Source: Nitrospirae bacterium YQR-1
Lineage (GTDB): Bacteria > Nitrospirota > Thermodesulfovibrionia > Thermodesulfovibrionales > Magnetobacteriaceae
DNA: 64,000 nt
Assembly: GCA_039908095.1 (NCBI GenBank)
Contig: JAMOBJ010000010.1
Span: 1-64,000, forward strand
Direction: 5' to 3'
The position numbers and the translations under genes are program-made. Below the pieces are notes generated by a model. It was not told the DNA's origin, did not search any database, and worked only from the letters and a program-made list of their open reading frames with translations. Position 1 is the stretch's first letter, and each line of letters opens with the position of its first letter. Of the stretch, positions 1 to 9,044 are shown in pieces.

Positions 1-75
1 TAAAAGATTTATGGAAAGATGTACCTGTTAAGTTACTCAAGTTTTTAACAGGTACATCTTTCCATAAATCTTTTA
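1..75. repeat. 30-bp perfect inverted repeat (long hairpin)
   Basis: Bases 1-30 and 46-75 are perfect reverse complements, separated by a 15-base loop. The left arm starts at the window edge, so the structure may extend further. It lies downstream of the stop of the tpsA-like gene, which is read leftwards. A stem this long and perfect could be a bidirectional terminator or a small palindromic mobile element. No run of T directly follows the right arm, which argues against a simple intrinsic terminator on the + strand; the other side cannot be seen. Confidence 0.85.
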
Positions 76-180
76 GCGTAATGTCAAATTTCTGATGCAT
101 AGCCCCCTGCCTCGTATAAAATGGTGCATAGTTTAGATTAACATAAACTGGAAATTATGCTCAAATCAAATCTTCAGAAC

Positions 181-3100
181 CTAAAACAAAAACCTACTGT
201 GCTGCGGTGATAAATACTCGTTGCCTCTAACTACAAACGAGCCCCGCTGCTCTTTCCTTGCTCCACAACTCTCAGGCAGCAGTTTTTCCGCTTGCAGGTA
301 GCTTGGGTTTAACTGAAGTAGAGAACCGGTAACATCGGAAAGCGGCGAATTTATGTTTATTGCTCCCTCCTGTCCGGTTATTGACGATGAGGCATGAAGA
401 GCGCTGCTATCCCACAAAAAGACTGCATGAGCACCTATTGTAATATTTCCGCCATACCCTAAGTCGGCATCCGCCGATATTTCGCTGTTATCAAGCACAC
501 ACAAGGTGGCTGCAGAAATAGTTATATTACCGCCCTTGTCTTTACCGCTTTTAACATTTGATGAGATTGAGCTGCCATTTAATAGTTGTATATCGTTACC
601 GGTTATAGTAATGCTGCCACCGGTTGTTTTTTCAGAGGATGTTTGTACTGTCCCACCGCTCATATATAAAGAATCGCCGGCGGTTATTTGAATGTCTCCG
701 GCATTTCCTGTTCCAGTGCTGGTTGCTGAAATTGTTCCCCCATCTGTTATTGTAAGATTAGAAGTTGTAATGGAGATACTCCCTCCCTGCCCTGAGCCGG
801 ATGAGCCCGAGTATATGCCGCTGCTGACAATAATGTCAGATGTGAATTCATAAGAACCTGAAATATTAATCGTATCAGTAGCCTTTATAGTAATATCTCC
901 GCCGTTACCGGTACTTCCCTCCCGTGCAGTGGCGTATATTGCCCCTACATCAGTAAGGTTTAAATTACCGGTTTCGATTGTTATGTTGCCTGCATCTCCG
1001 CTGCCCAACGTCTCACTGCCAATCTTACTGCTGTAAAGAGCGCTGCCGGAATCATAGTACCCTGAAATGCTTATCGTCTCCGTTGCCTTTATAGTAATAT
1101 CTCCGCCATTACCGGTACTTCCCTCCCGTGCAGTGGCGTATATTGCTCCTACGTCAGTAAGGTTTAAATTACCGGTTTCTATTGTTATATTGCCTGCATT
1201 ACCACCACCGAAAGTCTCACTTATGATACCGCTATAGTAAACACTGCGGCCTTTGGCAAAGTATCCTGAAATATTTACCAAATCAGCAGCCTTTATAGTA
1301 ATATCTCCGCTATTACCGGTACTTCCCTCCCGTGCTGAGGATGAGATTGTTCCTACATCAAAAAGATTTAAATTACCGGTTTCTATGGTTATGTTGCCTG
1401 CATCTCCGTTGCCAAACGTCTCACTGCTAATCTTACTACTGGAAAGACCGCTGCCCAAATCATAGTAACCTGAAATATTTATCGTCTCCGTTGCCTTTAT
1501 AGTAATATCTCCGCCATTACCGGTACTTCCCGAGCGTGCAGAGGATGAGATAGTTCCTACGTCGGAAAGATTTAAATTACCGGTTTCTATGGTTATGTTG
1601 CCTGCATCTCCACTGCCATACGCCTCACTGATAATCTTACTGCTGTAAAAACCGCTGCCGGAATCATAGTATCCTGAAATGCTTATCGTCTCCGTTGCCT
1701 TTATAGTAATATCTCCACCATTACCGGTACTTCCCTCCCGTGCGGAGGATGAAATTGTTCCAACATCAGTAAGATTTAGGTTACTTGTTTCTATAGTTAT
1801 ATTGCCGGCATCTCCACTTCCGTATGTTTCACTTTTGATGCTGCTGACATAAACACCATCACCTGAATCATAAAACCCTGAAATGCTTATCATATCAGTT
1901 GCCCTTATAGTAATATCTCCGCCATTACCGGTACTTCCCTCCCGTGCAGAGGATGAGATTGCTCCAGCATCAGTAAGATTTAAGTTACTGGTTTCTATTG
2001 TTATGCTGCCGGCATCTCCGCTGCCATGCGTCTCATTTATGATACCGCTATAGTAAACACCATCGCCGGAATCATAGTATCCAAAAATGTTTATCGCCTC
2101 AGTTGCCTTTATTGTAATATCGCCACCATTGCCGGTGCTGCCCGCCCATGCTGAGGATGAGATAGTTCCTACGTCGGAAAGATTTAAATTACTGGTTTCT
2201 ATAGTTATATTGCCGGCATCTCCACTTCCGTATGTTTCACTTTTGATGCTGCTGACATAAACACCATCACCTGAATCATAATATCCTGAAATATTTATTG
2301 TCTCTGTTGCCTTTATAGTAATATCTCCGCTATTACCGGTACTTCCCTCCCGTGCATTGGCGTATATTGCCCCTACGTCAGAAAGATTTAAATTACCGGT
2401 TTCTATTGTTATGTTGCCGGCATCTCCGCTGCCAAACGTCTCACTGGCAATCCTACTGTTGTAAAGACCGCTGCCAGAATCATAGTATCCTGAAATATTT
2501 ACTGACTCAGCAGCCTTTATAGTAATATCTCCGCCATTACCGGTACTTCCCTCCTGTGCGTAGGATGAGATTGTTCCAACATTAGAAAGATTTAAATTGC
2601 CGGTTTCTATTGTTATGCTGCCTGCATCTCCGCTGCCATACGTCTCACTGCCAATCTTACTGCCGTAAAGAGCGCTACCAGAATCATAGTATCCTGAAAT
2701 ATTTATTGTATCAGCAGCCTTTATTGCAATATCACCTGAATTGCCGCTGCTTCCCGATTCTGCAGAGGATGAAATTGTTCCAACATCAGTAAGGTTTAGA
2801 TTATTGGTTTCTATGGTAATGTTGCCGGCATTACCTCTACCGTACGTTTTGCTATAAATGGTGCTGTAGCCAACGCCGTTTCCGGAATCATAATATCCAG
2901 AGATGTTTATTGTATCTTTAGCTTTTATTGTAATATCACCTGCATTACCGGTGCTTCCGGAGAGTGTGGCGGACCCTATTAATCCTAAGTCCATAAGATT
3001 CAAATTGTTTGTTTCAATGGTTATACTACCGGCATTGCCTACACCATACGTAGCACTATAAATACTGCTGGCGCTATAGCTGTTACTTGAGGTGGAGTAA

Positions 3101-4239
3101 CCGGAGATATTTATCGTATCAGTTGCTTTTATTGTTATATTACCACCATTACCAGTACTTCCATTCAGGGCAGTGGTTGATATTCTTCCAAGACTTGTGA
3201 GATTTAAATTGTCTGCTTTGATGTTTATATCACCGGCATTACCTTTTCCTGAAGTATCAGACGTTATAGCGCTGCCATTTATAATATTTATATCCCCCGC
3301 TATATTTATATCTATGCCGCCGCCGTTGGTATCTCCGTATGTGTCGGCGAAAACATATCCACCGTCTAATGTAAACTTCCCGCCACGGATATAAATACTG
3401 CCTGAGCCTCCTGTTGTGCTGCTGACATCTAGATTACCTATCGTATAACCGTTTTTGGTTTCCCTTGTTGAATCGGTATGAGAGATGTTTATATCGCCAA
3501 GAGTTGAAAACGCATCCGTGTTTATACCGGACGATGTAATTGAGGCCTCACCTGTCGATGCAACGGCGGCAAGATTAATCCGCCCGCCGGGAGCATATAA
3601 ATAGCCGTTTTTAATATCAATGCTACCGGCAACGATTGTAATCCCTTTACCCTCTGATACCTCAAGGAAACCACCGTCTATTGAAACACCGGTTGGGTTA
3701 CTGCTTGTAAAGCCAAACGCTGAAGGCGCTGCCGTTGTTAATACCGTATCTGAGGGAGTTGTTGCACTGAATTTACCCCCATCAGAAAGTTTCAGATAAT
3801 CAGCGGTGCTTACATAAAACGAGCCCTTAATATCCAGTGTTGCGTTTTTACCAAACATCACGCCGGCAGGGTTTAGAAAATACAAGTTAGCCCCCGATAT
3901 GCTTGAGGAAATAGCGCCGTCTATGTAAGATGAACTTCCGCCGGTTACCCGGGCTATGATATTTGATATTGAGGATGCCCCTGTAAATGTGGCGCTCTCA
4001 CCGGTATAGACATTAAAAGTACCGAAGCTGTGAAACAAATTACCGCCGACCTGAGTTCCCATTGTATCGGTTATGGTATAGCTTGGCCCAGTGAGAGTCC
4101 CGCTCTGCCCCATCGTGCCGTCAAGAGTTATACCTGCGTAACTTATTTCGATGTTTAGAAAGATAGTTATAAAAGAAAACATAATAATTAGTAAGTACCT
4201 GCTTACAATCTCATATAAAAACAGTTTGTTCTTTTTCAT
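181..4239 (-). CDS. TpsA-type filamentous haemagglutinin-like secreted adhesin
   Basis: A 1352-residue exoprotein of the two-partner secretion class. A signal peptide (hydrophobic 15-30, likely cleavage after SYA at 33-35) is followed by the haemagglutination activity domain, with the hallmark NPAGVMFG at 123-130. From about residue 330 to 1150 there are twelve copies of a 68-residue unit (core GDAGNITIET, NLNLSDVGTIS, GSTGNGGDITIKA, INISGYYDSG), which should build a right-handed beta-helix. The C-terminal part resembles the ending of cyanobacterial-type TpsA proteins (ESCG followed by SFVVRG). The start has an AAGGAG ribosome site nine bases upstream. The cognate TpsB gene lies immediately upstream in the same direction, so the product is expected to be exported across the outer membrane by it. 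The ligand and role are unknown; adhesion or biofilm is the family guess. Confidence 0.9.
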   Translation of the reverse strand: MKKNKLFLYEIVSRYLLIIMFSFITIFLNIEISYAGITLDGTMGQSGTLTGPSYTITDTMGTQVGGNLFHSFGTFNVYTGESATFTGASSISNIIARVTGGSSSYIDGAISSSISGANLYFLNPAGVMFGKNATLDIKGSFYVSTADYLKLSDGGKFSATTPSDTVLTTAAPSAFGFTSSNPTGVSIDGGFLEVSEGKGITIVAGSIDIKNGYLYAPGGRINLAAVASTGEASITSSGINTDAFSTLGDINISHTDSTRETKNGYTIGNLDVSSTTGGSGSIYIRGGKFTLDGGYVFADTYGDTNGGGIDINIAGDINIINGSAITSDTSGKGNAGDINIKADNLNLTSLGRISTTALNGSTGNGGNITIKATDTINISGYSTSSNSYSASSIYSATYGVGNAGSITIETNNLNLMDLGLIGSATLSGSTGNAGDITIKAKDTINISGYYDSGNGVGYSTIYSKTYGRGNAGNITIETNNLNLTDVGTISSSAESGSSGNSGDIAIKAADTINISGYYDSGSALYGSKIGSETYGSGDAGSITIETGNLNLSNVGTISSYAQEGSTGNGGDITIKAAESVNISGYYDSGSGLYNSRIASETFGSGDAGNITIETGNLNLSDVGAIYANAREGSTGNSGDITIKATETINISGYYDSGDGVYVSSIKSETYGSGDAGNITIETSNLNLSDVGTISSSAWAGSTGNGGDITIKATEAINIFGYYDSGDGVYYSGIINETHGSGDAGSITIETSNLNLTDAGAISSSAREGSTGNGGDITIRATDMISISGFYDSGDGVYVSSIKSETYGSGDAGNITIETSNLNLTDVGTISSSAREGSTGNGGDITIKATETISISGYYDSGSGFYSSKIISEAYGSGDAGNITIETGNLNLSDVGTISSSARSGSTGNGGDITIKATETINISGYYDLGSGLSSSKISSETFGNGDAGNITIETGNLNLFDVGTISSSAREGSTGNSGDITIKAADLVNISGYFAKGRSVYYSGIISETFGGGNAGNITIETGNLNLTDVGAIYATAREGSTGNGGDITIKATETISISGYYDSGSALYSSKIGSETLGSGDAGNITIETGNLNLTDVGAIYATAREGSTGNGGDITIKATDTINISGSYEFTSDIIVSSGIYSGSSGSGQGGSISITTSNLTITDGGTISATSTGTGNAGDIQITAGDSLYMSGGTVQTSSEKTTGGSITITGNDIQLLNGSSISSNVKSGKDKGGNITISAATLCVLDNSEISADADLGYGGNITIGAHAVFLWDSSALHASSSITGQEGAININSPLSDVTGSLLQLNPSYLQAEKLLPESCGARKEQRGSFVVRGNEYLSPQHSRFLF
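800..3250 (-). repeat. Twelve tandem 204-bp repeats inside the tpsA-like gene
   Basis: The coding repeat has a period of exactly 68 codons (204 bp) and about twelve units, from the first GKGNAGDINIK-type unit near 3250 down to a degenerate unit near 800. Units differ mostly in the variable segment after GYYDSG. The high nucleotide identity between units makes copy-number change by recombination likely. Confidence 0.85.
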
Positions 4240-4314
4240 ATGCTTATTCTCCTTATCACAATCATTCCAATAAAAACTCTATGTTAACTCAACAAAACAA
4301 TAACAGAATGGGGT

Positions 4315-4375
4315 CAAGGGGGCTTCGCTCCCTTGCAGGTAGGGGTTTAAGGGGAAGGACAGCGTCCTTCCCCTT
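4315..4375. terminator. Two adjacent hairpins between tpsB and tpsA
   Basis: Two stem-loops lie in the 147-base gap. One pairs 4315-4323 with 4327-4335 (loop TTC, one G-T pair). The other pairs 4349-4360 with 4364-4375 perfectly (12 bp, loop AGC). Neither is followed by a convincing T run, so they could act as an attenuator or mRNA-stabilising structure that sets the transporter:exoprotein ratio rather than as a full stop. Confidence 0.5.
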
Positions 4376-4386
4376 ACTCTCCTTTC

Positions 4387-6087
4387 CTAAAACACTTGGG
4401 TTGTTAGTTTAAAGTAAATGCCTTTGTCCTGATAGTCCTCGTCGTAGTTATAGAGGTTTACAAAACCCTTAGCGCCATAGATTTGAAACAGGATTTTTTT
4501 AGTTACAGCCCATCTGAGCCCCAGGCCTGCGCTATATATGTCTCTGGGAAGAGGCGTTGTGCTTCTTGTGTTCCACGACCTGCCATAGTCTGTAAACGGA
4601 ACGATTTGTAATATTTCCGGTCTCTTTTCAGTGCCATAGATAGGAATACGAAATTCGAGGGATGAGAAAATTCCGTTGTCTCTAACCATAATATTTTTTC
4701 TGTAACCGCGGACACTGTTCATACCCCCTATTGCAAATTTCTCCAGTGGCAGCAGTGAATCGTTTGAAAACTGGGCATCCGTACGAAACACAATCTGGCT
4801 TGACGTACCAAAAAGCCGCTTAATCCATTGGAATTGAAGCAGCCATGTGACAAATCTGCCGTCTGCCGCATCATCGTTTGTTGTAGAGTTAAATCCTTTT
4901 AATCCTAAACTTATCGTGGAGCGGGCGGCTAACACCTGAGTCCGGCTTCTGGTTGACCACTCCTGAAAGAAACGCACTACAAATACGCCGGCCTTACCGT
5001 CATCTGTTCCCTCGCTAAAGGAAAACCTCCGCCCCAGTAAAAATGTCTCGGAATGTTTTCTCTCCACAGCCAGTGCCAAAGCAAACTCCGTCTCCGGGGT
5101 CTTATAAATTGGATGGCTTAATGCCACTCCATATGTCTTCACTTTACTTTCAATATCCAGCCGCTTAAAGGGGTCCTCAATAACATTCGCCTCGTTTTGC
5201 CTGTAATAAACTCTTAATGTTGTATCCCTTACGTCTAAAGGTATCGCATATTCTATTGTGCCGTCTTTGAGGCCTTTGGTATAACTGAAGCTACCCCCTA
5301 TTGTATCTCCGTGGCCTGTCAGATTTCTATACAAAGCATAAACATCCCCTCCGTATGAACCTATACTCGGGCTGTGGTCGTTACTTCCCTCAACAATCAG
5401 GGTAAACGGTGAGCTCTCCTCGATTTTAACAGTTAGCACACTTTCACCAGGCTTTAATCCCGGAGCAAGTTCGGCATTAAGCCTCTGAATCATAGGATTC
5501 TGTAACATTATCTGAAGAGCCTTTTGCAGATCATTTATGTCTAACGGTGTGCCGCTATATAGTCTTAATTTACCCTTTATATATTCGGAACTAAAATACT
5601 TATTGCCGGTTACCTCAATGTCTGTGAGCTTTCCCTCAACGGCAATTAGTATTATTTCGCCGTTTTCTACCTTTTGGTCGGGAATGATTACACCGGAGTT
5701 GATAAACCCATGACTTATGTAATATTGTGTCAGAGCGCTGCGAAGTGTCTCAAGCTCCATGAAGCTTATTTCCCTACCGGTGTAGTCTTTTGTAATGCTC
5801 TCCAGTTGTTCTTTTGTAAACACAGTGCTTTGCTGTATTCTTATGGTCTTAACAAACACGGTAACCTTAGATGAAATGTTTTCGTCTTTAGGCAATTGAG
5901 GAAGCTTTATTTCCGGCTCTCCCTTGTCCTTTCTTAGCTCAGGAAGCGGTTCCAACAGTCTTTGCTGCTGTGTGTTTGAATATCCGGTATCCGGAGGGTG
6001 AGAAGGTGTTTCCGCCTTTGATTGTACAGGACTAAATAATATAAACAATAAAATAAAATAGAAAAGCGCTTTGTCTTTAAGATTCAC
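4387..6087 (-). CDS. TpsB outer-membrane transporter (ShlB/FhaC/HecB family)
   Basis: A 566-residue two-partner secretion translocator, the family's usual size. A short signal sequence ends near residue 25, then a proline-rich linker. A POTRA domain of the ShlB type lies around 85-155 (STVFTKEQL to IAVEGKL) and a second POTRA-like stretch follows (VTGNKYFSSEYIKGKL). The rest is a 16-strand barrel with the conserved VRGYR motif near residue 470, which in FhaC lies at the tip of loop L6. The start is GTG, preceded by a GGGGG-rich ribosome site six bases away. It is the first gene of a pair with the downstream TpsA-like adhesin, which it should recognise and secrete. I see no missing segment. 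Confidence 0.93.
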   Translation of the reverse strand: MNLKDKALFYFILLFILFSPVQSKAETPSHPPDTGYSNTQQQRLLEPLPELRKDKGEPEIKLPQLPKDENISSKVTVFVKTIRIQQSTVFTKEQLESITKDYTGREISFMELETLRSALTQYYISHGFINSGVIIPDQKVENGEIILIAVEGKLTDIEVTGNKYFSSEYIKGKLRLYSGTPLDINDLQKALQIMLQNPMIQRLNAELAPGLKPGESVLTVKIEESSPFTLIVEGSNDHSPSIGSYGGDVYALYRNLTGHGDTIGGSFSYTKGLKDGTIEYAIPLDVRDTTLRVYYRQNEANVIEDPFKRLDIESKVKTYGVALSHPIYKTPETEFALALAVERKHSETFLLGRRFSFSEGTDDGKAGVFVVRFFQEWSTRSRTQVLAARSTISLGLKGFNSTTNDDAADGRFVTWLLQFQWIKRLFGTSSQIVFRTDAQFSNDSLLPLEKFAIGGMNSVRGYRKNIMVRDNGIFSSLEFRIPIYGTEKRPEILQIVPFTDYGRSWNTRSTTPLPRDIYSAGLGLRWAVTKKILFQIYGAKGFVNLYNYDEDYQDKGIYFKLTTQVF

Positions 6088-6182
6088 CTGTTACCCCCGC
6101 CTACACAAATTGCAATACAGTTTGGTTACCTACAAAAAAAGCGTATCATTTCTCTTACAAAAAAAACAAGTGTATTTTCTGA

Positions 6183-6232
6183 CCCGAAATCCGATATAGA
6201 AAATCGAGTTCCCCCCAAAAAGGGATTTCGGG
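6183..6232. repeat. Inverted repeat with motif shared with 12818-12840
   Basis: CCCGAAATCC at 6183-6192 pairs perfectly with GGATTTCGGG at 6223-6232. The 23 bases from 6183 recur at 12818-12840 with one mismatch. The element lies upstream of the tpsB gene and downstream of the DUF2752 gene. It may be a small dispersed repeat or a shared regulatory site. Confidence 0.5.
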
Positions 6233-6251
6233 AAGACCTTTAATGAAAAGA

Positions 6252-6653
6252 TCAGGGTAAATTCCTTAAAATCCAAAAGAGTAAAATATAGATGACAAAT
6301 GCGTTAATCCAGCCAGCCTCAATGGAAACATTAAAAAGCGGTTTACCACGCAGAAAAATACTGGTTTTAGATATGAAAGCACAAGCCAAAAAAGGAAACG
6401 TTAACACCAACAGATGATTAAACCGTACAGCATTTAAGACATTACCGTGGAGTAATTGATGAGCAGCCCTGAGAGAACCACATCCGGGGCAGTAAAGGCC
6501 GCTCATACTAAGGAAAGGACACCGCAGCCAACTCAGTGTCTGCTCAGGATTAAAAAAATATAAAAACACTAATACCGAAACTACACCCACTGCAATTACA
6601 ATATCATGCAGTTTAAAACCCCTTGGATAAAACACCAAATATACCTGCTGCAA
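6252..6653 (-). CDS. DUF2752 family membrane protein
   Basis: A small membrane protein with three hydrophobic segments and the DUF2752 signature PGCGSLRAAHQLLHG around residues 55-69, including the paired cysteines. The function of the family is unknown. The open frame begins at a TTG that overlaps the end of the CD225-domain gene by 41 bases. No ATG lies near, and the AAGGGG near 6622-6627 could serve a later non-ATG start, so the N-terminus is uncertain by up to about 20 residues. DUF2752 genes are commonly found next to CD225/dispanin genes, as here, suggesting co-translation and a joint membrane role. Confidence 0.75.
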   Translation of the reverse strand: MQQVYLVFYPRGFKLHDIVIAVGVVSVLVFLYFFNPEQTLSWLRCPFLSMSGLYCPGCGSLRAAHQLLHGNVLNAVRFNHLLVLTFPFLACAFISKTSIFLRGKPLFNVSIEAGWINAFVIYILLFWILRNLP

Positions 6654-6987
6654 CAGAAATTATCGTAACTCCTAATCCTATACCAAAAGATACCCAACAC
6701 CAGGTTTTCGCATTTTTTGACGAAACAGCCGCTCCCTGAAAATCACCGGCGGCTATCTTTCCGTTTACCTGAGCAGCATATACTATAGCTACAATACCTG
6801 TTGGTAAACAACAAAAAAGTGTAACCAGTATGGAATACACAAGATAATTAGGTATGGTTTGAGCAGTTTGTACGTGTGGATTAATAACAACCTTAGGGTT
6901 AGGAGTGTCATGGTGTAAAACATTTGCACATTTTATACATTTGTACGCATTATCTTCGTTTTGAGTGCCACATGATGAACAAAACAC
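6613..6987 (-). CDS. Zinc-ribbon plus CD225/dispanin-domain membrane protein
   Basis: A 124-residue protein. Residues 1-25 form a zinc ribbon (CSSCG and CIKCA pairs). After a polar linker comes a CD225/dispanin region: a first membrane segment (LVYSILVTLFCCLPTG), the short loop with Gln-Val-Asn-Gly-Lys, an amphipathic stretch (AAVSSKNAKTW), and a second membrane segment (FGIGLGVTIISVAAG). The bacterial CD225 family is related to eukaryotic interferon-induced transmembrane proteins, but its bacterial role is unknown. It is the first gene of a two-gene unit with the DUF2752 gene, with overlapping reading frames. Confidence 0.8.
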   Translation of the reverse strand: MFCSSCGTQNEDNAYKCIKCANVLHHDTPNPKVVINPHVQTAQTIPNYLVYSILVTLFCCLPTGIVAIVYAAQVNGKIAAGDFQGAAVSSKNAKTWCWVSFGIGLGVTIISVAAGIFGVLSKGF

Positions 6988-7055
6988 AATAAATCCCCCC
7001 TTAATCTAAAAGTTAACTAAAAGTACCAGCAGCTAAAACGCTTAACTATACCATA

Positions 7056-7721
7056 CTAAAAAGGTTTTAAAACACCGTGTTGCATTCTGTAGATTTTCTT
7101 GCATTGCTTTGCAATCTCTGAGCTGTGGGTTACAAGTAAAAAGGTAATCCCCTTGTCCTCATTCATTTTTCTAAATAGTGCCATAATCTCCGCCTCGGTT
7201 TCCTCATCAAGGTCTCCGGTGGGCTCATCGGCAAGCACTATTTGCGGCTCATTTATAAAAGCACGGGCTATAGCAACTCTGCGCTGCTGCCCGCCGCTTA
7301 GCTGAGATGGATACAGCTCGGCCTTATCCTCAATTTTTACCATCTCAAGCAACGCCCTCGCATAGTCAACCCTGCCGGTTTTTTCTTTGGCAAAAGCAGT
7401 CGGCAATATCACGTTTTCAAGCACGGTAAGCGTGGGGATAAGGCTTGAAAACTGAAATATAAAATTCATTAGCTTACTTCTGAGCTCTGAGAGTTCATCA
7501 TCAGTGATAGCCCAAAGATTTACATTATTGATTTTTACCGTGCCAATATCAGGCTTTGTAAGAGCGCCGACAATACTCAGAAGCGTTGTCTTGCCACTTC
7601 CAGAGTGCCCCACTATAGAAAGAAAATCCCCCTTTTCCACTTTCAGGTTAACGTTATCAACAGCATTTAATTTTTCTTTCCCGATTATATAATGTTTTGA
7701 CAGCTCAGTCAGTTCAATCAT
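7056..7721 (-). CDS. ABC transporter ATP-binding protein, LolD/MacB-like
   Basis: A 221-residue nucleotide-binding subunit with all the canonical motifs: Walker A GHSGSGKTT (38-46), Q-loop near FQFSS, signature LSGGQQRR (about 141-148), Walker B IVLADEP (about 161-167), D-loop GDLDE and switch His in VTHSS. The sequence is closest in style to the LolD/MacB/FtsE group that serves type VII (mechanotransmission) exporters. It follows its permease gene by three bases and should be translated with it. Likely substrates are lipoproteins, peptides or small molecules moved from the outer face of the inner membrane; the actual substrate cannot be read from the sequence. Confidence 0.93.
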   Translation of the reverse strand: MIELTELSKHYIIGKEKLNAVDNVNLKVEKGDFLSIVGHSGSGKTTLLSIVGALTKPDIGTVKINNVNLWAITDDELSELRSKLMNFIFQFSSLIPTLTVLENVILPTAFAKEKTGRVDYARALLEMVKIEDKAELYPSQLSGGQQRRVAIARAFINEPQIVLADEPTGDLDEETEAEIMALFRKMNEDKGITFLLVTHSSEIAKQCKKIYRMQHGVLKPF

Positions 7722-7724
7722 TTT

Positions 7725-8930
7725 CTATTCACCTTTTCTTATTGCAGCATATGGTTCCATTTTCATAGAGCGCAGAGCAGGGTACAGGGCTGCCATGATG
7801 CCGGTTAAAAAAGAGAGCAGCAAACTAAAGGCAATCAGCAGCACAAACTGTAACGGGTCAGGCCAGAGATAAGGGATGTTCAGGGATGACTTAATAAAAT
7901 CTTTGAAGAAAAACAAAAATGCACCACCTAAAACTATACCCGCCGCACCACCGGATAAAGAAAGCATCGAGGCTTCAGTCATGATAAGTTTAAAGACATC
8001 TTTTTTCTTAGCTCCCATAGCCCTCAAAAGCCCTATCTCGCGCTGTCTTTCATTAACAATCATGGAAAACACCAGACCTATCAGAAAAAGTGCCATCGCC
8101 CATAGTAGTATGCTTACAGAGAGAATACTCTTAAGAAGTATAAAGAGTTGCTTTCTTACAGTGGAAACAACCTCCTCTGAAACTATGGCCGTTACCCCTG
8201 ATATTTCATATTCTATAAATATAGCGACCCTCGAGGGCGGCATATCAGTTGTTACTTGTACCAACACTGTTGATATCTTGTTTTCAGGTATATCCACTGC
8301 CTTATTTCCCGTTCTTTTAGACTCCTCAATAGCCTTCCTCACACCTTCCATAGGCAAAAACATTGAGTTGTCAAGAAACTTCATACCAGTTTGCTCTATC
8401 ATTCCTACAACTTTGAAAAGCCTTCCGTATGCCGTCAGGCTTGAACCTACCTGAAAGGCAGTTATCGCTCTACCCATAATGGCCTCATCATCCCTGATCT
8501 CGCGTTTAAGGCTTTCCGTAAGCCACGGCATAATGGTGAAATCGTCTTTAGGGTCAAACCCTATCATAAGCATCTCGCCGACATCACAACACCTGTACTT
8601 AGATGTTATCAGGTATATTTGGGCGGCTGCATGTTTAACTCCTTTTACTTTTCTTACTCTTTCCACCATAGTGTTATCCATATAAAACTCCGAGGGCTCA
8701 CCGGAAAGAAGTGAGGACTTTGCCTTAACCTCCGAGCCCTTAGGCACTACCATTATGTCTGCCCCAAGGCGCTGAATGCTTCGTCTGAGGCTTAACTCCA
8801 CTGAATCCATCACCGTGGTAATAGAAAAAAGCGTGGCAGCTACAACCATTACAGCTCCAGCTATGGCAAGGCTTCTGAAGACCTTCCGTCTCAGATTGTT
8901 CTTTGCTACAGTGTTTATCGTTATCTTCAT
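7725..8930 (-). CDS. ABC transporter permease, MacB/FtsX family
   Basis: A 401-residue permease. One N-terminal membrane helix (about 18-40) is followed by a roughly 200-residue periplasmic domain of MacB-periplasmic-core type, and then three C-terminal helices (about 260-390) with the family motif EIGLLRAMGA (about 296-305) that couples to the ATPase. The arrangement is that of type VII ABC exporters. The two cysteines in SKYRCCDVGE are in the periplasmic part. Its partner ATPase gene follows directly. A strong terminator (about 8991-9025) separates this pair from the beta-propeller gene upstream, so it probably has its own promoter in the short region 8931-8990. Confidence 0.9.
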   Translation of the reverse strand: MKITINTVAKNNLRRKVFRSLAIAGAVMVVAATLFSITTVMDSVELSLRRSIQRLGADIMVVPKGSEVKAKSSLLSGEPSEFYMDNTMVERVRKVKGVKHAAAQIYLITSKYRCCDVGEMLMIGFDPKDDFTIMPWLTESLKREIRDDEAIMGRAITAFQVGSSLTAYGRLFKVVGMIEQTGMKFLDNSMFLPMEGVRKAIEESKRTGNKAVDIPENKISTVLVQVTTDMPPSRVAIFIEYEISGVTAIVSEEVVSTVRKQLFILLKSILSVSILLWAMALFLIGLVFSMIVNERQREIGLLRAMGAKKKDVFKLIMTEASMLSLSGGAAGIVLGGAFLFFFKDFIKSSLNIPYLWPDPLQFVLLIAFSLLLSFLTGIMAALYPALRSMKMEPYAAIRKGE

Positions 8931-8990
8931 CTTAACTCATAAAACTATACATTTAATCTATATCAAACTTATTATACACTAATTAGATAT

Positions 8991-9025
8991 AAAAAAAAAG
9001 GCCGGAATTAATCCGGCCTTTTTTA
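8991..9025. terminator. Strong bidirectional intrinsic terminator
   Basis: GGCCGGA (9000-9006) pairs with TCCGGCC (9012-9018) around a five-base loop. Nine A on one side (8991-8999) and seven T on the other (9019-9025) extend the stem and give a U tract in both directions. It terminates the beta-propeller gene, which is read leftwards. Confidence 0.93.
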
Positions 9026-9044
9026 TTTTATTTGCTAAAATATT

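Noticed and set aside
506..3394. Long + strand frames opposite the tpsA-like gene
   Set aside because: They follow the codon pattern of the repetitive adhesin gene and have no signals of their own.
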